NCBI GenBank assembly: GCA_029287755.1
Contig: JARFQM010000132.1
Coordinates: forward strand, 1 to 37,675
DNA: 37,675 nt
Direction of reading: 5' to 3'
DNA from: Desulfofustis sp.
GTDB lineage: Bacteria; Desulfobacterota; Desulfobulbia; Desulfobulbales; Desulfocapsaceae
Shown here: piece after piece, positions 26,237 to 34,495 of the stretch
Position numbering within the stretch: position 1 is the first letter of the stretch
How the letters are laid out: each line of letters opens with the position of its first letter
Notes under the pieces: generated by a model
Databases searched by the model: none
What the model saw: only the letters and a program-made list of their open reading frames with translations
What the model was told of the DNA's origin: nothing
Position numbers and translations under genes: made by a program

Positions 26237-27580
26237 TCAGCGGCCGAAAAAGAGGTCCGGCAGCCAGGTGATGAGCCCGGGGAACACAGCCAGAATAATG
26301 AGGCCGACCAGCTGCAGGATTACGAAGGGGATAATGCCTCGATAGATATGACCCATGGTAAATTCGGGCGGGGCCACGCCTTTGAAATAGAACAGCGCGT
26401 AGCCGAACGGCGGGGTCAAAAAAGAAGTCTGCAGGTTTACGCAGAGCAGGATCGAAAACCAGAGCGGGTCGAATTCGAGCTCCATGGCGATCGGCATAAA
26501 GATCGGTACGGTTACCAGCAGAATGGCTGCCCAGTCAATGAACATACCCATCAGGAAAACAATACCCATCATGATGACCAGCACCAGCCAGCGGTTCATG
26601 CCGGAGCCCACCAGTACATCGGCGACCACATCGCCACCGCCCATGGACAGAAATACCGTGGAGAAAAACTTGCCGCCGATGAACAGCATCATCACCATGG
26701 CGGTAGTACTCAGGGTGGAGCGGGAAGATTCGATCAGCACCTGCATACTGAATTTTCTGTTAACGATCGCCAGAATCAGTGCTCCGAAGGCGCCCAACGC
26801 GGCTGCCTCAGACGGCGTTGCCACACCCGCCAGGATCGTTCCCATTACCGCGAGGATCAAAGCCATTGGCGGGATGAGTGATTTGAGCGTCAGGACCACC
26901 TTCTGCATCGGCGTCCAGCGGGAGGCCTCCTCTCGGGTAATCGGCGGTCCCAGTTTCGGATTGATGGTGCAGCGCACGTAGATATAGAGAAAATAGAGGC
27001 CTGACAGGACCAGGCCTGGGAAGATCGCCCCGGCAAACAGGTTGCCGACGGAGGTTTCCTTCATACCGGTCAAACCGCCGTAGACCACCATCATGATACT
27101 CGGTGGAATGAGGATACCGAGGGTACCGGCGGCACAGATGATGCCGGCGGACATCTCTTTCTGGTATTCCTTTTTCATCAGGGCAGGAGTGGCCAGCAGC
27201 CCCATGGCAACCACGGAAGCGCCGATGATACCCGTGGTGGCGGCAAAGACCGTGCAGACCACTACGACGGCCAAGCCGAGTCCTCCCTTGAGCCCGCCCA
27301 GTACCACATAAAGGGTTTCGAACAGCTCGTCGGCCACCTTGGAGCGGTCGAGCAACTGGGCCATCATGATGAACAGGGGAATGGCCACCAGCACATAGTT
27401 GTTCATCAGTCCCCAGGCGTTATTGGCAAACATGTCGAACAGACCGGCGACATCCCACCCGTTGTCAATCAGACCAAAAAGCGTGGCCACTGCCATCAGG
27501 GTATAGGCCAGCGGGTGCCCAAGGGCGATGGCCGCAATAAGGGTGGCGAACATAGCCACCGTCAGAAATTCAGGGCTCAT
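26237..27580 (-). CDS. dctM: TRAP transporter large membrane subunit (DctM)
   Basis: 447 residues, almost entirely hydrophobic, about 12 membrane segments. Typical DctM landmarks include VAIPLFIMMAQLLDRSKVADELFE, GIIGASVVAMGLLATPALM, GTLGILIPPSIMMVVYGG, and FIDWAAILLVTVPIF near the end. It forms the sodium-driven elevator-type channel together with the small subunit. Its ATG overlaps the dctQ stop (ATGA), so translation is coupled. A strong terminator follows. Confidence 0.93.
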   Translation of the reverse strand: MSPEFLTVAMFATLIAAIALGHPLAYTLMAVATLFGLIDNGWDVAGLFDMFANNAWGLMNNYVLVAIPLFIMMAQLLDRSKVADELFETLYVVLGGLKGGLGLAVVVVCTVFAATTGIIGASVVAMGLLATPALMKKEYQKEMSAGIICAAGTLGILIPPSIMMVVYGGLTGMKETSVGNLFAGAIFPGLVLSGLYFLYIYVRCTINPKLGPPITREEASRWTPMQKVVLTLKSLIPPMALILAVMGTILAGVATPSEAAALGAFGALILAIVNRKFSMQVLIESSRSTLSTTAMVMMLFIGGKFFSTVFLSMGGGDVVADVLVGSGMNRWLVLVIMMGIVFLMGMFIDWAAILLVTVPIFMPIAMELEFDPLWFSILLCVNLQTSFLTPPFGYALFYFKGVAPPEFTMGHIYRGIIPFVILQLVGLIILAVFPGLITWLPDLFFGR

Positions 27581-28089
27581 GGTTGCACCTCTTCTTTATC
27601 GAAAACGATCTGCAGGTATTTGATCAGATTGGAGACGCCCTGCATGAGAAGCAAGAAGAAGCACAAGGCCATGATTATCTTGTAGGGGTAAATCGGCGGT
27701 GCCCAGCTGGTTGAGCCCCTTTCAAGAGTTTCCACCGAATACCAGGCGTATTTCGCCGAGGCGATGGTCATAGCGATCATCACCGGTAAAAACATCACCA
27801 GGGTCGTCAGGGCACCAATTAGCGCCTGGGTTTTCTTCGAGGTCATGGAGGTGAAGATGTCGACCCGGACATGGCCGTCCTTTACATCCGTGTAGGAATA
27901 GCCGAACATGTAGTGCATGCCGTAGAGGAAGCCGGTCATCTCAAACCCCCATACGGTGGGAGCGTTGAAGCCGTAGCGCATCATCACCTCGTAGAGCACC
28001 ACGCCTAGAAGCGGAAGAATGAGCAGCGCTGTCCAGTCGCCCTGCTTGGTATTGAACCAGTCGATTCCTCGGGAAATTTTTGCAAACAT
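27577..28089 (-). CDS. dctQ: TRAP transporter small membrane subunit (DctQ)
   Basis: 170 residues with four membrane segments (about 18-36, 50-68, 88-110, 133-155), the expected fold and length of DctQ. GMHYMFGYSYTDVKDGHVRVDIFTS is the conserved loop after the second segment. It overlaps dctM by 4 bases and lies 94 bases downstream of dctP. Confidence 0.9.
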   Translation of the reverse strand: MFAKISRGIDWFNTKQGDWTALLILPLLGVVLYEVMMRYGFNAPTVWGFEMTGFLYGMHYMFGYSYTDVKDGHVRVDIFTSMTSKKTQALIGALTTLVMFLPVMIAMTIASAKYAWYSVETLERGSTSWAPPIYPYKIIMALCFFLLLMQGVSNLIKYLQIVFDKEEVQP

Positions 28090-28123
28090 TGCACGTCCTC
28101 AGGTTGAGCTGGGCAAAACTGTT

Positions 28124-28153
28124 TCCGACCCCTCCCGGGTGGAAAGGGTCGGA
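28124..28153 (-). other. Stem-loop between dctP and dctQ
   Basis: TCCGACCC (28124-28131) pairs perfectly with GGGTCGGA (28146-28153) across 14 bases. It is positioned to protect or attenuate the transcript, which would give more binding protein than membrane subunits. Confidence 0.5.
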
Positions 28154-28183
28154 GGTGCAAGAATCCTGCTGAGAAGATCAGGG

Positions 28184-29335
28184 CTATTCGGTGATCTGCC
28201 CTGAGATATAGGTCTCATACGGCCACGGGGTAACACCGCTGCGGGCCTTACGCCATACCGCGTATTCATCGATGAAGGCTTCCTGGCTGTCGAGTACCTT
28301 TTTGACATCGGGAAATTTCTCTTTCACGGAATCGAGATAGGTTTTGGCCACTTTTCTGAACTCGATCAGAGTTTCCTTGTCCATCATAACAATTTCGACG
28401 TTTTCAGCGAACCTGTTTATCGCTTCGGCATTCAGGGCATTGACCCAGTTATAGGACCAGGCCTGGGTCTCGGCCGCGGCAATTTTGACGATCCACTTGA
28501 GGTCTTCGGGCAGGCTGTCCCAGGCTTCCTGGTTGAAGAACAGGCCGCACTGGATGCCGGGCTGGTGGGCGCCGGGCTGGATGACGTACTTGGTGATTTC
28601 ATCGAAACCCATCGGGTAGTTGATGGCCGGCGAGGAGAACTCAGCCGCATCGATCACGCCGCGCTCCAATGCCAGGTATACCTCACCACCCGGCAGCGGG
28701 GAAACAGAGGCACCCAGGCTGTTCATGATGTCCATGTACCAGCCCGGGGTTCGGACGCGCATGCCTTTGAAGTCTTCCATCTTGGTGGCCCGCTTGTTGG
28801 AGAACAGTCCCATTTCCTGGCCGGTCTGGCCTCCGGGCAGTGCAAAGAGACCAAACTGACCGTAGATCTCCTGCATCATCTCCAGGCCGCCTTTTTCATA
28901 GAGCCAGATGTTGTAGCCCTCGGCATCGAGCCCGAACGGTACCGATGCAAACGCAACAAAGGCCTCGTTCTTGCCCTTCCAGTAGCCGGGCCAGTCATGG
29001 CCTACCTGGGCGGAACCCTTGGCTACGGCGTCAAAGGACTGCATGGCCGGTACCAGCTCGCCTGCCGAAAACGGTTTGATGTCAAGGCGGCCAGCCGATG
29101 CGAGCCGCACGCTGTCGGCAAAATGGGCAGCAATATCGTAAAACAGCAGTCCCTTGGACCAGGGCATGACCATTTTCCACTTGATGGTCTCGGTCGAAGG
29201 TTCGAACTTTACCCTTTTAGCGATTTTGCTGCGCTCATCCACACCAAATTTCTCTCTCTTGGCAGCATCAGCGGTACCAAATGCCAATCCCACTGCCATA
29301 CCAACTGCAAGTACGCCTGTTACAAGCTTTCTCAT
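28184..29335 (-). CDS. dctP: TRAP transporter substrate-binding protein (DctP/TakP-like)
   Basis: 383 residues with a signal peptide (about 1-24, ending GTADAA). The family's ligand region is visible: MRVRTPGWYMDIMNSLGASVSPLPGGEVYLALERGVIDAAEF, in which the Arg that pairs with the substrate carboxylate lies in KGMRVRTPG. The size and the KWKMVMPWSKG and AHFADSVRLASAGRL segments are closest to the subgroup that includes 2-oxoacid binders (TakP), so an organic acid, possibly a 2-oxo or hydroxy acid, is the expected cargo. First gene of the dctPQM order. Confidence 0.88.
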   Translation of the reverse strand: MRKLVTGVLAVGMAVGLAFGTADAAKREKFGVDERSKIAKRVKFEPSTETIKWKMVMPWSKGLLFYDIAAHFADSVRLASAGRLDIKPFSAGELVPAMQSFDAVAKGSAQVGHDWPGYWKGKNEAFVAFASVPFGLDAEGYNIWLYEKGGLEMMQEIYGQFGLFALPGGQTGQEMGLFSNKRATKMEDFKGMRVRTPGWYMDIMNSLGASVSPLPGGEVYLALERGVIDAAEFSSPAINYPMGFDEITKYVIQPGAHQPGIQCGLFFNQEAWDSLPEDLKWIVKIAAAETQAWSYNWVNALNAEAINRFAENVEIVMMDKETLIEFRKVAKTYLDSVKEKFPDVKKVLDSQEAFIDEYAVWRKARSGVTPWPYETYISGQITE

Positions 29336-29774
29336 TGGTTTTCCTCCAGATGATTGGTGAATTTAATCTTCCCGGTGCAGTGTCCGGTCTGATTGTTGGC
29401 CTGTTGGCCTGATAATCAATCCCACATGCTGACATGTATCAAATTGATCTTCGAGCAGTGGAAGCCCGGATCAATTGCCTGAAATGGACAAATGAGAGTG
29501 AACTTCCATGCACGGGTAAGAGTCCAAACTCTCTCATTCCACCAGAATAAATTCTCTTCACATTACGTGCCAGTTTACTTCTTGTTAGGTTTTACTTGGC
29601 AAAACGTCAGGTTTGATGACGGCGGCCTCAATCACCTCTATATAATCAAATCACCATACCATATCTAACCAGGCCTGGCGAACAAGGGGGGCGGTTTTTT
29701 AGTTGACACGGAAACCTTTTTTCACTATTAGTAGAAATGGAAACTAAATATCGGTCACTCAGTTCAGGGCCCCA
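29336..29774. other. Divergent regulatory region between dctP and marR, 439 bases
   Basis: No gene. ACATG-CTGA-CATGT (29424-29437) is a small palindrome about 90 bases upstream of dctP. A TTGATA with a weak -10 on the minus strand overlaps it and could be the dctP promoter. A TGGCACG (minus strand, about 29566-29572) looks like half of a sigma-54 site but has no -12 GC. The marR promoter is listed separately. Confidence 0.4.
29703..29731 (+). promoter_or_regulatory. Promoter of the marR gene
   Basis: TTGACA (29703-29708), 17 bases, TATTAG (29726-29731), 43 bases before the ATG. Confidence 0.65.
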
Positions 29775-30284
29775 ATGCACCCTCTCACCGCAAAGGAAAA
29801 AAACACGGCGGCATCACTACCCCAGCCGACCAGGGAAGCTCAAGCGCTGCTCGTGCAGCTGTTGATCAAGAGCGGCCTGTTCCTGCAAAGAGAGCTGAAC
29901 CAGGTGTGCCAGCACTATGGTCTGAACACAAACCAGTTCAGTGTAATCAACGAAATCATAGTGCTGGGTCCGGTCAGTCAGAAAGATCTGTGCGAGCGGC
30001 TTCTTTTCGAAAAATCACATGTATCCAAAATCGTCAAAAATCTTCTGGATAAATCGTTGATAAGCGTCTCGGTTGCTCCCAACGATAGACGCTCCACCCT
30101 GCTCATCGAAACCGACCAGGGCGCTGAATTGTGGAAGAGTTGCCTAGAGAGCTTTTCCAATTCGAGCACGGAACTCATGTCTATCCTGTCCGATGAAGAG
30201 ACAGGTAAGACTTTGAAACTGATAAAAAAACTCGAACGGGCTTTTGTGCGTAGTGCAGATAAGCAAGAACACGCACCGCAATAG
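29775..30284 (+). CDS. MarR-family transcriptional regulator
   Basis: 169 residues. A winged helix-turn-helix occupies about 45-120: LGPVSQKDLCERLLFEKSHVSKIVKNLLDKSLI as the recognition unit and APNDRRSTLLIE as the wing, with the DRR signature of MarR proteins. Flanking helices would form the dimer. The start has only a weak site. It is followed after 38 bases by the Fe-S/DUF3786 gene on the same strand, and stands opposite the TRAP operon; either could be its target. Confidence 0.85.
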   Translation: MHPLTAKEKNTAASLPQPTREAQALLVQLLIKSGLFLQRELNQVCQHYGLNTNQFSVINEIIVLGPVSQKDLCERLLFEKSHVSKIVKNLLDKSLISVSVAPNDRRSTLLIETDQGAELWKSCLESFSNSSTELMSILSDEETGKTLKLIKKLERAFVRSADKQEHAPQ

Positions 30285-30322
30285 ACATGTCACCCACAGC
30301 AGATAACTAACGAGGTACACAG

Positions 30323-31138
30323 ATGGCAGATTTTACCAACGCCATGGAAATTTTTCAGTTTCTCCCCAAAACAAACTGCAGGGAGTGCGGAGAAAGCACC
30401 TGCCTCGCCTTTGCCGGAGCGGTGTTTACCGGTAAAGCGGGGCTCTCCTCCTGCCCCTACGTTCCGGAGGACAAACTGCAGCAGTTCGGCGGCGCCAAAC
30501 GAGGGACCAATCCGATTGAAGAAGAGTTCGCCGCCGTAATGGAGAAACTGCAGACCAGGCTCCTTTCCCTGGATATGGAGGAGAGGGCCAGAACAATAGA
30601 AGCCGATTACCGAGATGGCCGCATCACCATTCCGATCCTGGGAAAACTCTTCACCATCGACAAGCATTCCCAGGTCACCACAGACATCCATGTAAACGGC
30701 TGGGTTCTCGGAGCAGTGCTGCACTATATCAATTACTCCAAAGGGGTGCCGCTGAGTTCCAACTGGGTACCGTTGCGCGAACTTCCTCACGGCAAAGATT
30801 GGTTCCGCTTGTTCGGACAGCAGTGCGAAAATGTGCTCAAAACCACCGCTGACAGATACCCGGACCTTTTTTCCGACCTGGTGGAGATGTTCCGCGGCAG
30901 ACAGGTAGATGAGCGGTTCCAGTCCGACGTTGCCGTCCTGCTCTCGCCTCTGCCCCTGGTCCCCATGCTGGTATGCTACTGGCGACCCGAGGACGGTATG
31001 GAATCATCACTCTCCCTGTTCTTCGATGATACCGCCGAAGCCAATCTCGGTATGGAAGGGCTCTACACCCTCGGCGTCGGCATCGCCCAGATGCTGCAGC
31101 GCCTCTCGATAGTGCATGGCCACATGCAGAGCACCTGA
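30323..31138 (+). CDS. Fe-S cluster/DUF3786 protein
   Basis: 271 residues. The N-terminus has a 4Fe-4S motif like that of the corrinoid iron-sulfur protein large subunit: LPKTNCRECGESTCLAFA with a fourth Cys in SSCPYVP about 20 residues on. The remainder resembles DUF3786, present mostly in strict anaerobes: WVLGAVLHYINYSKGVPLSSNWVPLRELPHG and PMLVCYWRPEDGMESSLSLFFDDTAEANLGME. I infer a role in corrinoid or C1-related electron transfer, but no biochemical function is established. It may be cotranscribed with the MarR gene. Confidence 0.75.
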   Translation: MADFTNAMEIFQFLPKTNCRECGESTCLAFAGAVFTGKAGLSSCPYVPEDKLQQFGGAKRGTNPIEEEFAAVMEKLQTRLLSLDMEERARTIEADYRDGRITIPILGKLFTIDKHSQVTTDIHVNGWVLGAVLHYINYSKGVPLSSNWVPLRELPHGKDWFRLFGQQCENVLKTTADRYPDLFSDLVEMFRGRQVDERFQSDVAVLLSPLPLVPMLVCYWRPEDGMESSLSLFFDDTAEANLGMEGLYTLGVGIAQMLQRLSIVHGHMQST

Positions 31139-31476
31139 TTTTGTTTACCGATGCATGAGTGAGTCTCAAGACCCAGGTACGCGGCTATCAATTGATTTGA
31201 TGAGCAACGGAGCACCTGCATCACCGGTAAAAACAATTTTTGCGTACAATCGAACGAGCCTGAAATAATCTGCCATTGACAAGCCTTCCTACCAGGAATT
31301 GGGGCAGCAGGCCGCAGTAAAAGAGTTCGCCATACATGACGACATAAGTTCTAGGCGCCCACTCAGGCAAGGCGCGAGCGAGGAGCCGGCGGAGCGGCCT
31401 GGTAGCGCAGTGAACAGTCACCGCAGCGAGCAACGCTGCCTGGTGGGATGGATTGGACGTATGCCGTTATGTACAG
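31139..31476. other. 338-base gene-free stretch containing a MITE-like repeat
   Basis: The left half (31139-31333) shows nothing recognisable. The right half is the inverted-repeat element listed separately; it ends 4 bases before the porin stop codon. Confidence 0.5.
31334..31472. repeat. MITE-like element with imperfect terminal inverted repeats
   Basis: The 16-base left end ACATGACGACATAAGT matches the reverse complement of the right end (31457-31472) at 13 of 16 positions, and further pairing exists inside (a CCCAC-CAGGCA type block near each end). The interior is GC-rich, with no reading frame. About 139 bases; probably a non-autonomous mobile or palindromic intergenic element. Confidence 0.45.
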
Positions 31477-32619
31477 TTACCAGTATAGCCGAAGTCCCGT
31501 GCTCAAGGTCCAGCCTTCGTAGTCACTGCCATCAACGGACGAGTCATCCATTTTCGTCCATGTCGCACCCGTTTGCCATTTGAACTTATGGCCGTAAAAA
31601 TAGACGTTGACACCACCATACACATCCTGAACACGGTCACCCCTGTCATCGACACTGGCGACCCTGTTGTCATAGCGGTTTAAGCGCACACTGTTGTCGC
31701 CGTCGCCAGCCACATAGGTATAGGCCGCCACGACCTGGACGTAGTCGTTGAAATCATAGAACGGCTTGAGGTGAAAGCCCCAGACGTCATCCTGTCCCTG
31801 GTCGGCGAATCCCTTGCCCAAGGAGATATCGCCCCAGACGCCCCAGGGGCCGCTCTGCCACTTGGGTGCAAAGGACAGAATCTGCTCAAAATCTCGGGTA
31901 TTGGCTGCTTCATCCTCATCCTGATAGACGTAGTCAAGGGTCAGCGTGGTCGTTTCATTCACTTTGTAGCCCAGTTCCCAGAGGGTGAACCAGCTTGCCC
32001 CATCCCAATCGAGTTCGGGATCGCCGCCTGAGGAGAAGAAACTCGCCTTGTAACTGAAATCACCGGCACATGCACCGCTCACCAGAACTCCGTTGAAATA
32101 TTCCTCGGTAAACCAGAGGTTGTTGGTAAGGTTATTTCTCTCCAGGGTCAGCAGGCGTTTGGATGAGGTGAGCCCATCGAGGGTGAAACCGGCCGACTGT
32201 TTCAAGACCTTGAGCTTTAATTCTTTACTGACCTCCCACTGGATATAGGCATCGGTCAGGTCGGTATACCAGTCGCCGATATCTTCATTCAGATCGAAGT
32301 TGGTCTCGAGATGGACCTTCCAATTGTCGAACATGTAGGCTTCAGCACCAAATCGAAACCGGCGCCAGCGGGTATCGCTTAAGTTCTCGTAAGGACTGCC
32401 GTCTGCATCGGTGCCGTCGGGATCCACCCAGACCGCATCGAGCTGGGCCCGGCCCACGAGAGCGAATTTCTGAAAATTGCCCTGCTCGTTTTCATAGAGC
32501 GTCAGATAGCTCCAGGCCTTGTCAAAACCACTCTTTTCTTCTGCCAGGGCGAACGAAGCCGATCCACAGAGCAAAGCGGCAATGATCAATAGGTATTTTA
32601 CAGGCAAAAATCCATGCAT
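31477..32619 (-). CDS. Outer-membrane porin (phosphate-selective porin O/P-like)
   Basis: 380 residues with a signal peptide (about 8-26, ending SFALAEE). The rest alternates aromatic and polar residues as in a transmembrane beta-barrel (FQKFALVGRAQLDAVWVD, WRRFRFGAEAYMF, DVWGFHLKPFY) and ends in a C-terminal aromatic (LRLYW), the outer-membrane insertion signal. It resembles the OprO/OprP type, with about 16 strands. A strong AGGAGG site precedes the ATG. It lies downstream of the FadR-type regulator on the same strand, so it may supply the substrate for the hyi-glxR pathway. Confidence 0.8.
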   Translation of the reverse strand: MHGFLPVKYLLIIAALLCGSASFALAEEKSGFDKAWSYLTLYENEQGNFQKFALVGRAQLDAVWVDPDGTDADGSPYENLSDTRWRRFRFGAEAYMFDNWKVHLETNFDLNEDIGDWYTDLTDAYIQWEVSKELKLKVLKQSAGFTLDGLTSSKRLLTLERNNLTNNLWFTEEYFNGVLVSGACAGDFSYKASFFSSGGDPELDWDGASWFTLWELGYKVNETTTLTLDYVYQDEDEAANTRDFEQILSFAPKWQSGPWGVWGDISLGKGFADQGQDDVWGFHLKPFYDFNDYVQVVAAYTYVAGDGDNSVRLNRYDNRVASVDDRGDRVQDVYGGVNVYFYGHKFKWQTGATWTKMDDSSVDGSDYEGWTLSTGLRLYW

Positions 32620-32637
32620 GTATACCTCCTCACAGAG

Positions 32638-32654
32638 AACCGTGGTTCACGGTT
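32638..32654. promoter_or_regulatory. Perfect hairpin or operator upstream of the porin
   Basis: AACCGTG-GTT-CACGGTT, 7-bp arms and a 3-base loop, 18 bases before the porin start. Confidence 0.4.
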
Positions 32655-32717
32655 GAGTCTGTCTGCTGAGATAACTCCTCAAGGTTTAAACAGGGAGCCC
32701 CCCCAGAGTGCTGGCTA

Positions 32718-33431
32718 TTATGTATCTTGCTCAGCCAGCATTGTATTTATCAATCGCTCCCCCGCTGATCTGAGATGTGATTTCAGCGCCTCTGCTGCCT
32801 GCTCGCCGTCTCTGTTCTCAATCGCCTGCACTATGACTTCGTGCTGATCGTAGACCTTGGCGTAGCCCCAGTCATATTTCGCCTTCTGCTTCATCCAATG
32901 CCAGATAGGCTGGCGCAATTCCATGAGAAACCTTATTAACACGCTGTTGTGACACGACTTGGCAACGGCAAGATGAAACTCGAGATCAGAAGAGATGGGC
33001 TCATCGTCGTTAATTAAGGCTATCTTGAGCTGCTCGTGTTTTTTCCTGATCTCGCGGATATCGTCCTCAGTGGCCCTATCCGCCGCCAGCCGCACAATGA
33101 TGCATTCCAGCTCAATTCGTGCCTCGACCAGCTCACTGATTTTTTCTCTGCCGATACCAATCAGTCCGATTCGATTGGCGTCGCCTTCCGGTGAAAAATC
33201 GGCTACATGGGTTCCCTGGCCGGGTTTAACCGTCACCAGCCCTATCAGAGACAGGGCCCCAATCGCTTCCCGAATGGAACTCCTGCCTACCTGGAACTGC
33301 TTCATCAATTCCAGTTCAGACGGCAGGCGATCACCCGGCTTGAGCTGGCCGTCAGCAATAAGCGCCATAAGCTGGTCGGCAACCTGGTCGGCGAGCCGTC
33401 GGCGTTCTACCTGAAATAGTGGTTCGGTCAT
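32718..33431 (-). CDS. FadR-type GntR-family transcriptional regulator
   Basis: 237 residues starting at the ATG at 33431 (GGTGGGG upstream; an earlier in-frame start at 33461 lacks a site). Winged helix about 10-78: DGQLKPGDRLPSELELMKQFQVGRSSIREAIGALSLIGLV. The C-terminal FCD domain carries the metal-binding His pattern (LEFHLAVAKSCHNSVL, HEVIVQAIENRD). Related proteins (GlcC, LldR, PdhR) answer to hydroxy- and oxo-acids. It is divergent from hyi-glxR and sits ahead of the porin, so it is the probable regulator of both. Confidence 0.88.
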   Translation of the reverse strand: MTEPLFQVERRRLADQVADQLMALIADGQLKPGDRLPSELELMKQFQVGRSSIREAIGALSLIGLVTVKPGQGTHVADFSPEGDANRIGLIGIGREKISELVEARIELECIIVRLAADRATEDDIREIRKKHEQLKIALINDDEPISSDLEFHLAVAKSCHNSVLIRFLMELRQPIWHWMKQKAKYDWGYAKVYDQHEVIVQAIENRDGEQAAEALKSHLRSAGERLINTMLAEQDT

Positions 33432-33544
33432 GTTTCCCCACCCAAGGTTGGTCCGTAACAAACTGAAATATCGACAGAATATTTAAGTTATGCTGCACAT
33501 TAACAACTTTTCAAAGATAATGAAATAGATGCACCGGTTTTTTG

Positions 33545-33573
33545 TTGACGAAAATAGTAAAGTGAAATAAGAA
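33545..33573 (+). promoter_or_regulatory. Promoter of hyi-glxR
   Basis: TTGACG (33545-33550), 17 bases, TAAGAA (33568-33573), about 103 bases before the hyi start. Confidence 0.5.
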
Positions 33574-33612
33574 TATCATAACATCTGATGATTAGATGAT
33601 CATTTATTATGA

Positions 33613-33633
33613 TGCAATATGCAGGATATTGCA
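33613..33633. promoter_or_regulatory. Candidate FadR-type operator downstream of the hyi promoter
   Basis: Arms TGCAATAT (33613-33620) and ATATTGCA (33626-33633), perfect, with a 5-base spacer, placed in the expected transcribed leader. Smaller dyads (ATGATCAT and ATCAT/ATGAT) lie just upstream. Confidence 0.45.
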
Positions 33634-33676
33634 AGCAGGATAATTTCACCTGGTAAACCGCATAAAGAGAAGAGCT

Positions 33677-34453
33677 ATGACCAAATTCAGCGCCAATTTG
33701 ACCATGATGTTCACCGAAGTGGATTTTCTCGATCGCTTCGAGAAAGCCGCTCATAACGGATTTGACGCGGTCGAGTACATGTTCCCCTACGACTGGCCGG
33801 CCGCTCAGCTCCTGGAATACCTGCAGCGCCACAACCAGCAGCAGATACTTTTCAATCTGCCGGTGGACGAATGGGCATCGGGAGTGCGGGGGATTGCCTG
33901 TATTCCCGGAAGGGAGCAGGAATTCCAGGAAAATGTGGGCCGGGCAATCGGTTATGCCAAAGTACTCCGCTGTTCTAGGCTGAATGTCCTGGTGGGACTG
34001 ACCCCGGAAAAGGAGAGTCCCGATGCGATCCAGAGGACCCTGGTCGACAACCTGCGCTTTGCCGCCGATGAACTGGCCAAGGAAAATATCACCCTGCTGG
34101 TCGAAGCATTGAACAGCCGCGATGTTCCGGGTTTTCACCTGGTCGGCTCGGAGGAGGTGATCGATCTGATTGAGGCAACCGGTCATGAAAACATCAAGTT
34201 CCAGTACGACATCTACCATATGCAGCGCATGGAAGGCGAGCTGATCAATACCCTGACCCGGTTAATGGATAAGATCGGTCATATCCAGCTGGCGGACAAT
34301 CCCGGCCGGCATGAACCCGGCACCGGGGAGATAAATTTTACCAATCTCTTCCAGGCAATAGATCAAGCCGGCTATGAAGGATGGATCGGCTGTGAGTATA
34401 TCCCGGCGGCAGGCACCGAAGCAGGGCTTGGCTGGCTGGCTGAGTACAGATAA
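33677..34453 (+). CDS. hyi: Hydroxypyruvate isomerase
   Basis: 258 residues, TIM-barrel of the xylose-isomerase-like family. FSANLTMMFTEVDFLDRFEKAAHNGFDAVEYMFPYDW at the start and the metal-binding segments LLVEALNSRDVPGF (catalytic Glu), FQYDIYHMQ, GHIQLADNPGRHEPGTGEI and GCEYIP (second Glu) are all Hyi-like. It interconverts hydroxypyruvate and tartronate semialdehyde; the close relative OtnI acts on 2-oxotetronate. The next gene reduces tartronate semialdehyde, supporting the Hyi assignment. Confidence 0.9.
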   Translation: MTKFSANLTMMFTEVDFLDRFEKAAHNGFDAVEYMFPYDWPAAQLLEYLQRHNQQQILFNLPVDEWASGVRGIACIPGREQEFQENVGRAIGYAKVLRCSRLNVLVGLTPEKESPDAIQRTLVDNLRFAADELAKENITLLVEALNSRDVPGFHLVGSEEVIDLIEATGHENIKFQYDIYHMQRMEGELINTLTRLMDKIGHIQLADNPGRHEPGTGEINFTNLFQAIDQAGYEGWIGCEYIPAAGTEAGLGWLAEYR

Positions 34454-34495
34454 ACGAGACGTTCTGAGACATTTAAACGACTAAGGAGATAGACA

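Noticed and set aside
29566..29572. TGGCACG on the minus strand upstream of the TRAP operon as a sigma-54 site
   Set aside because: The required GC at -12 is missing (GTGAA in place of TTGCW).
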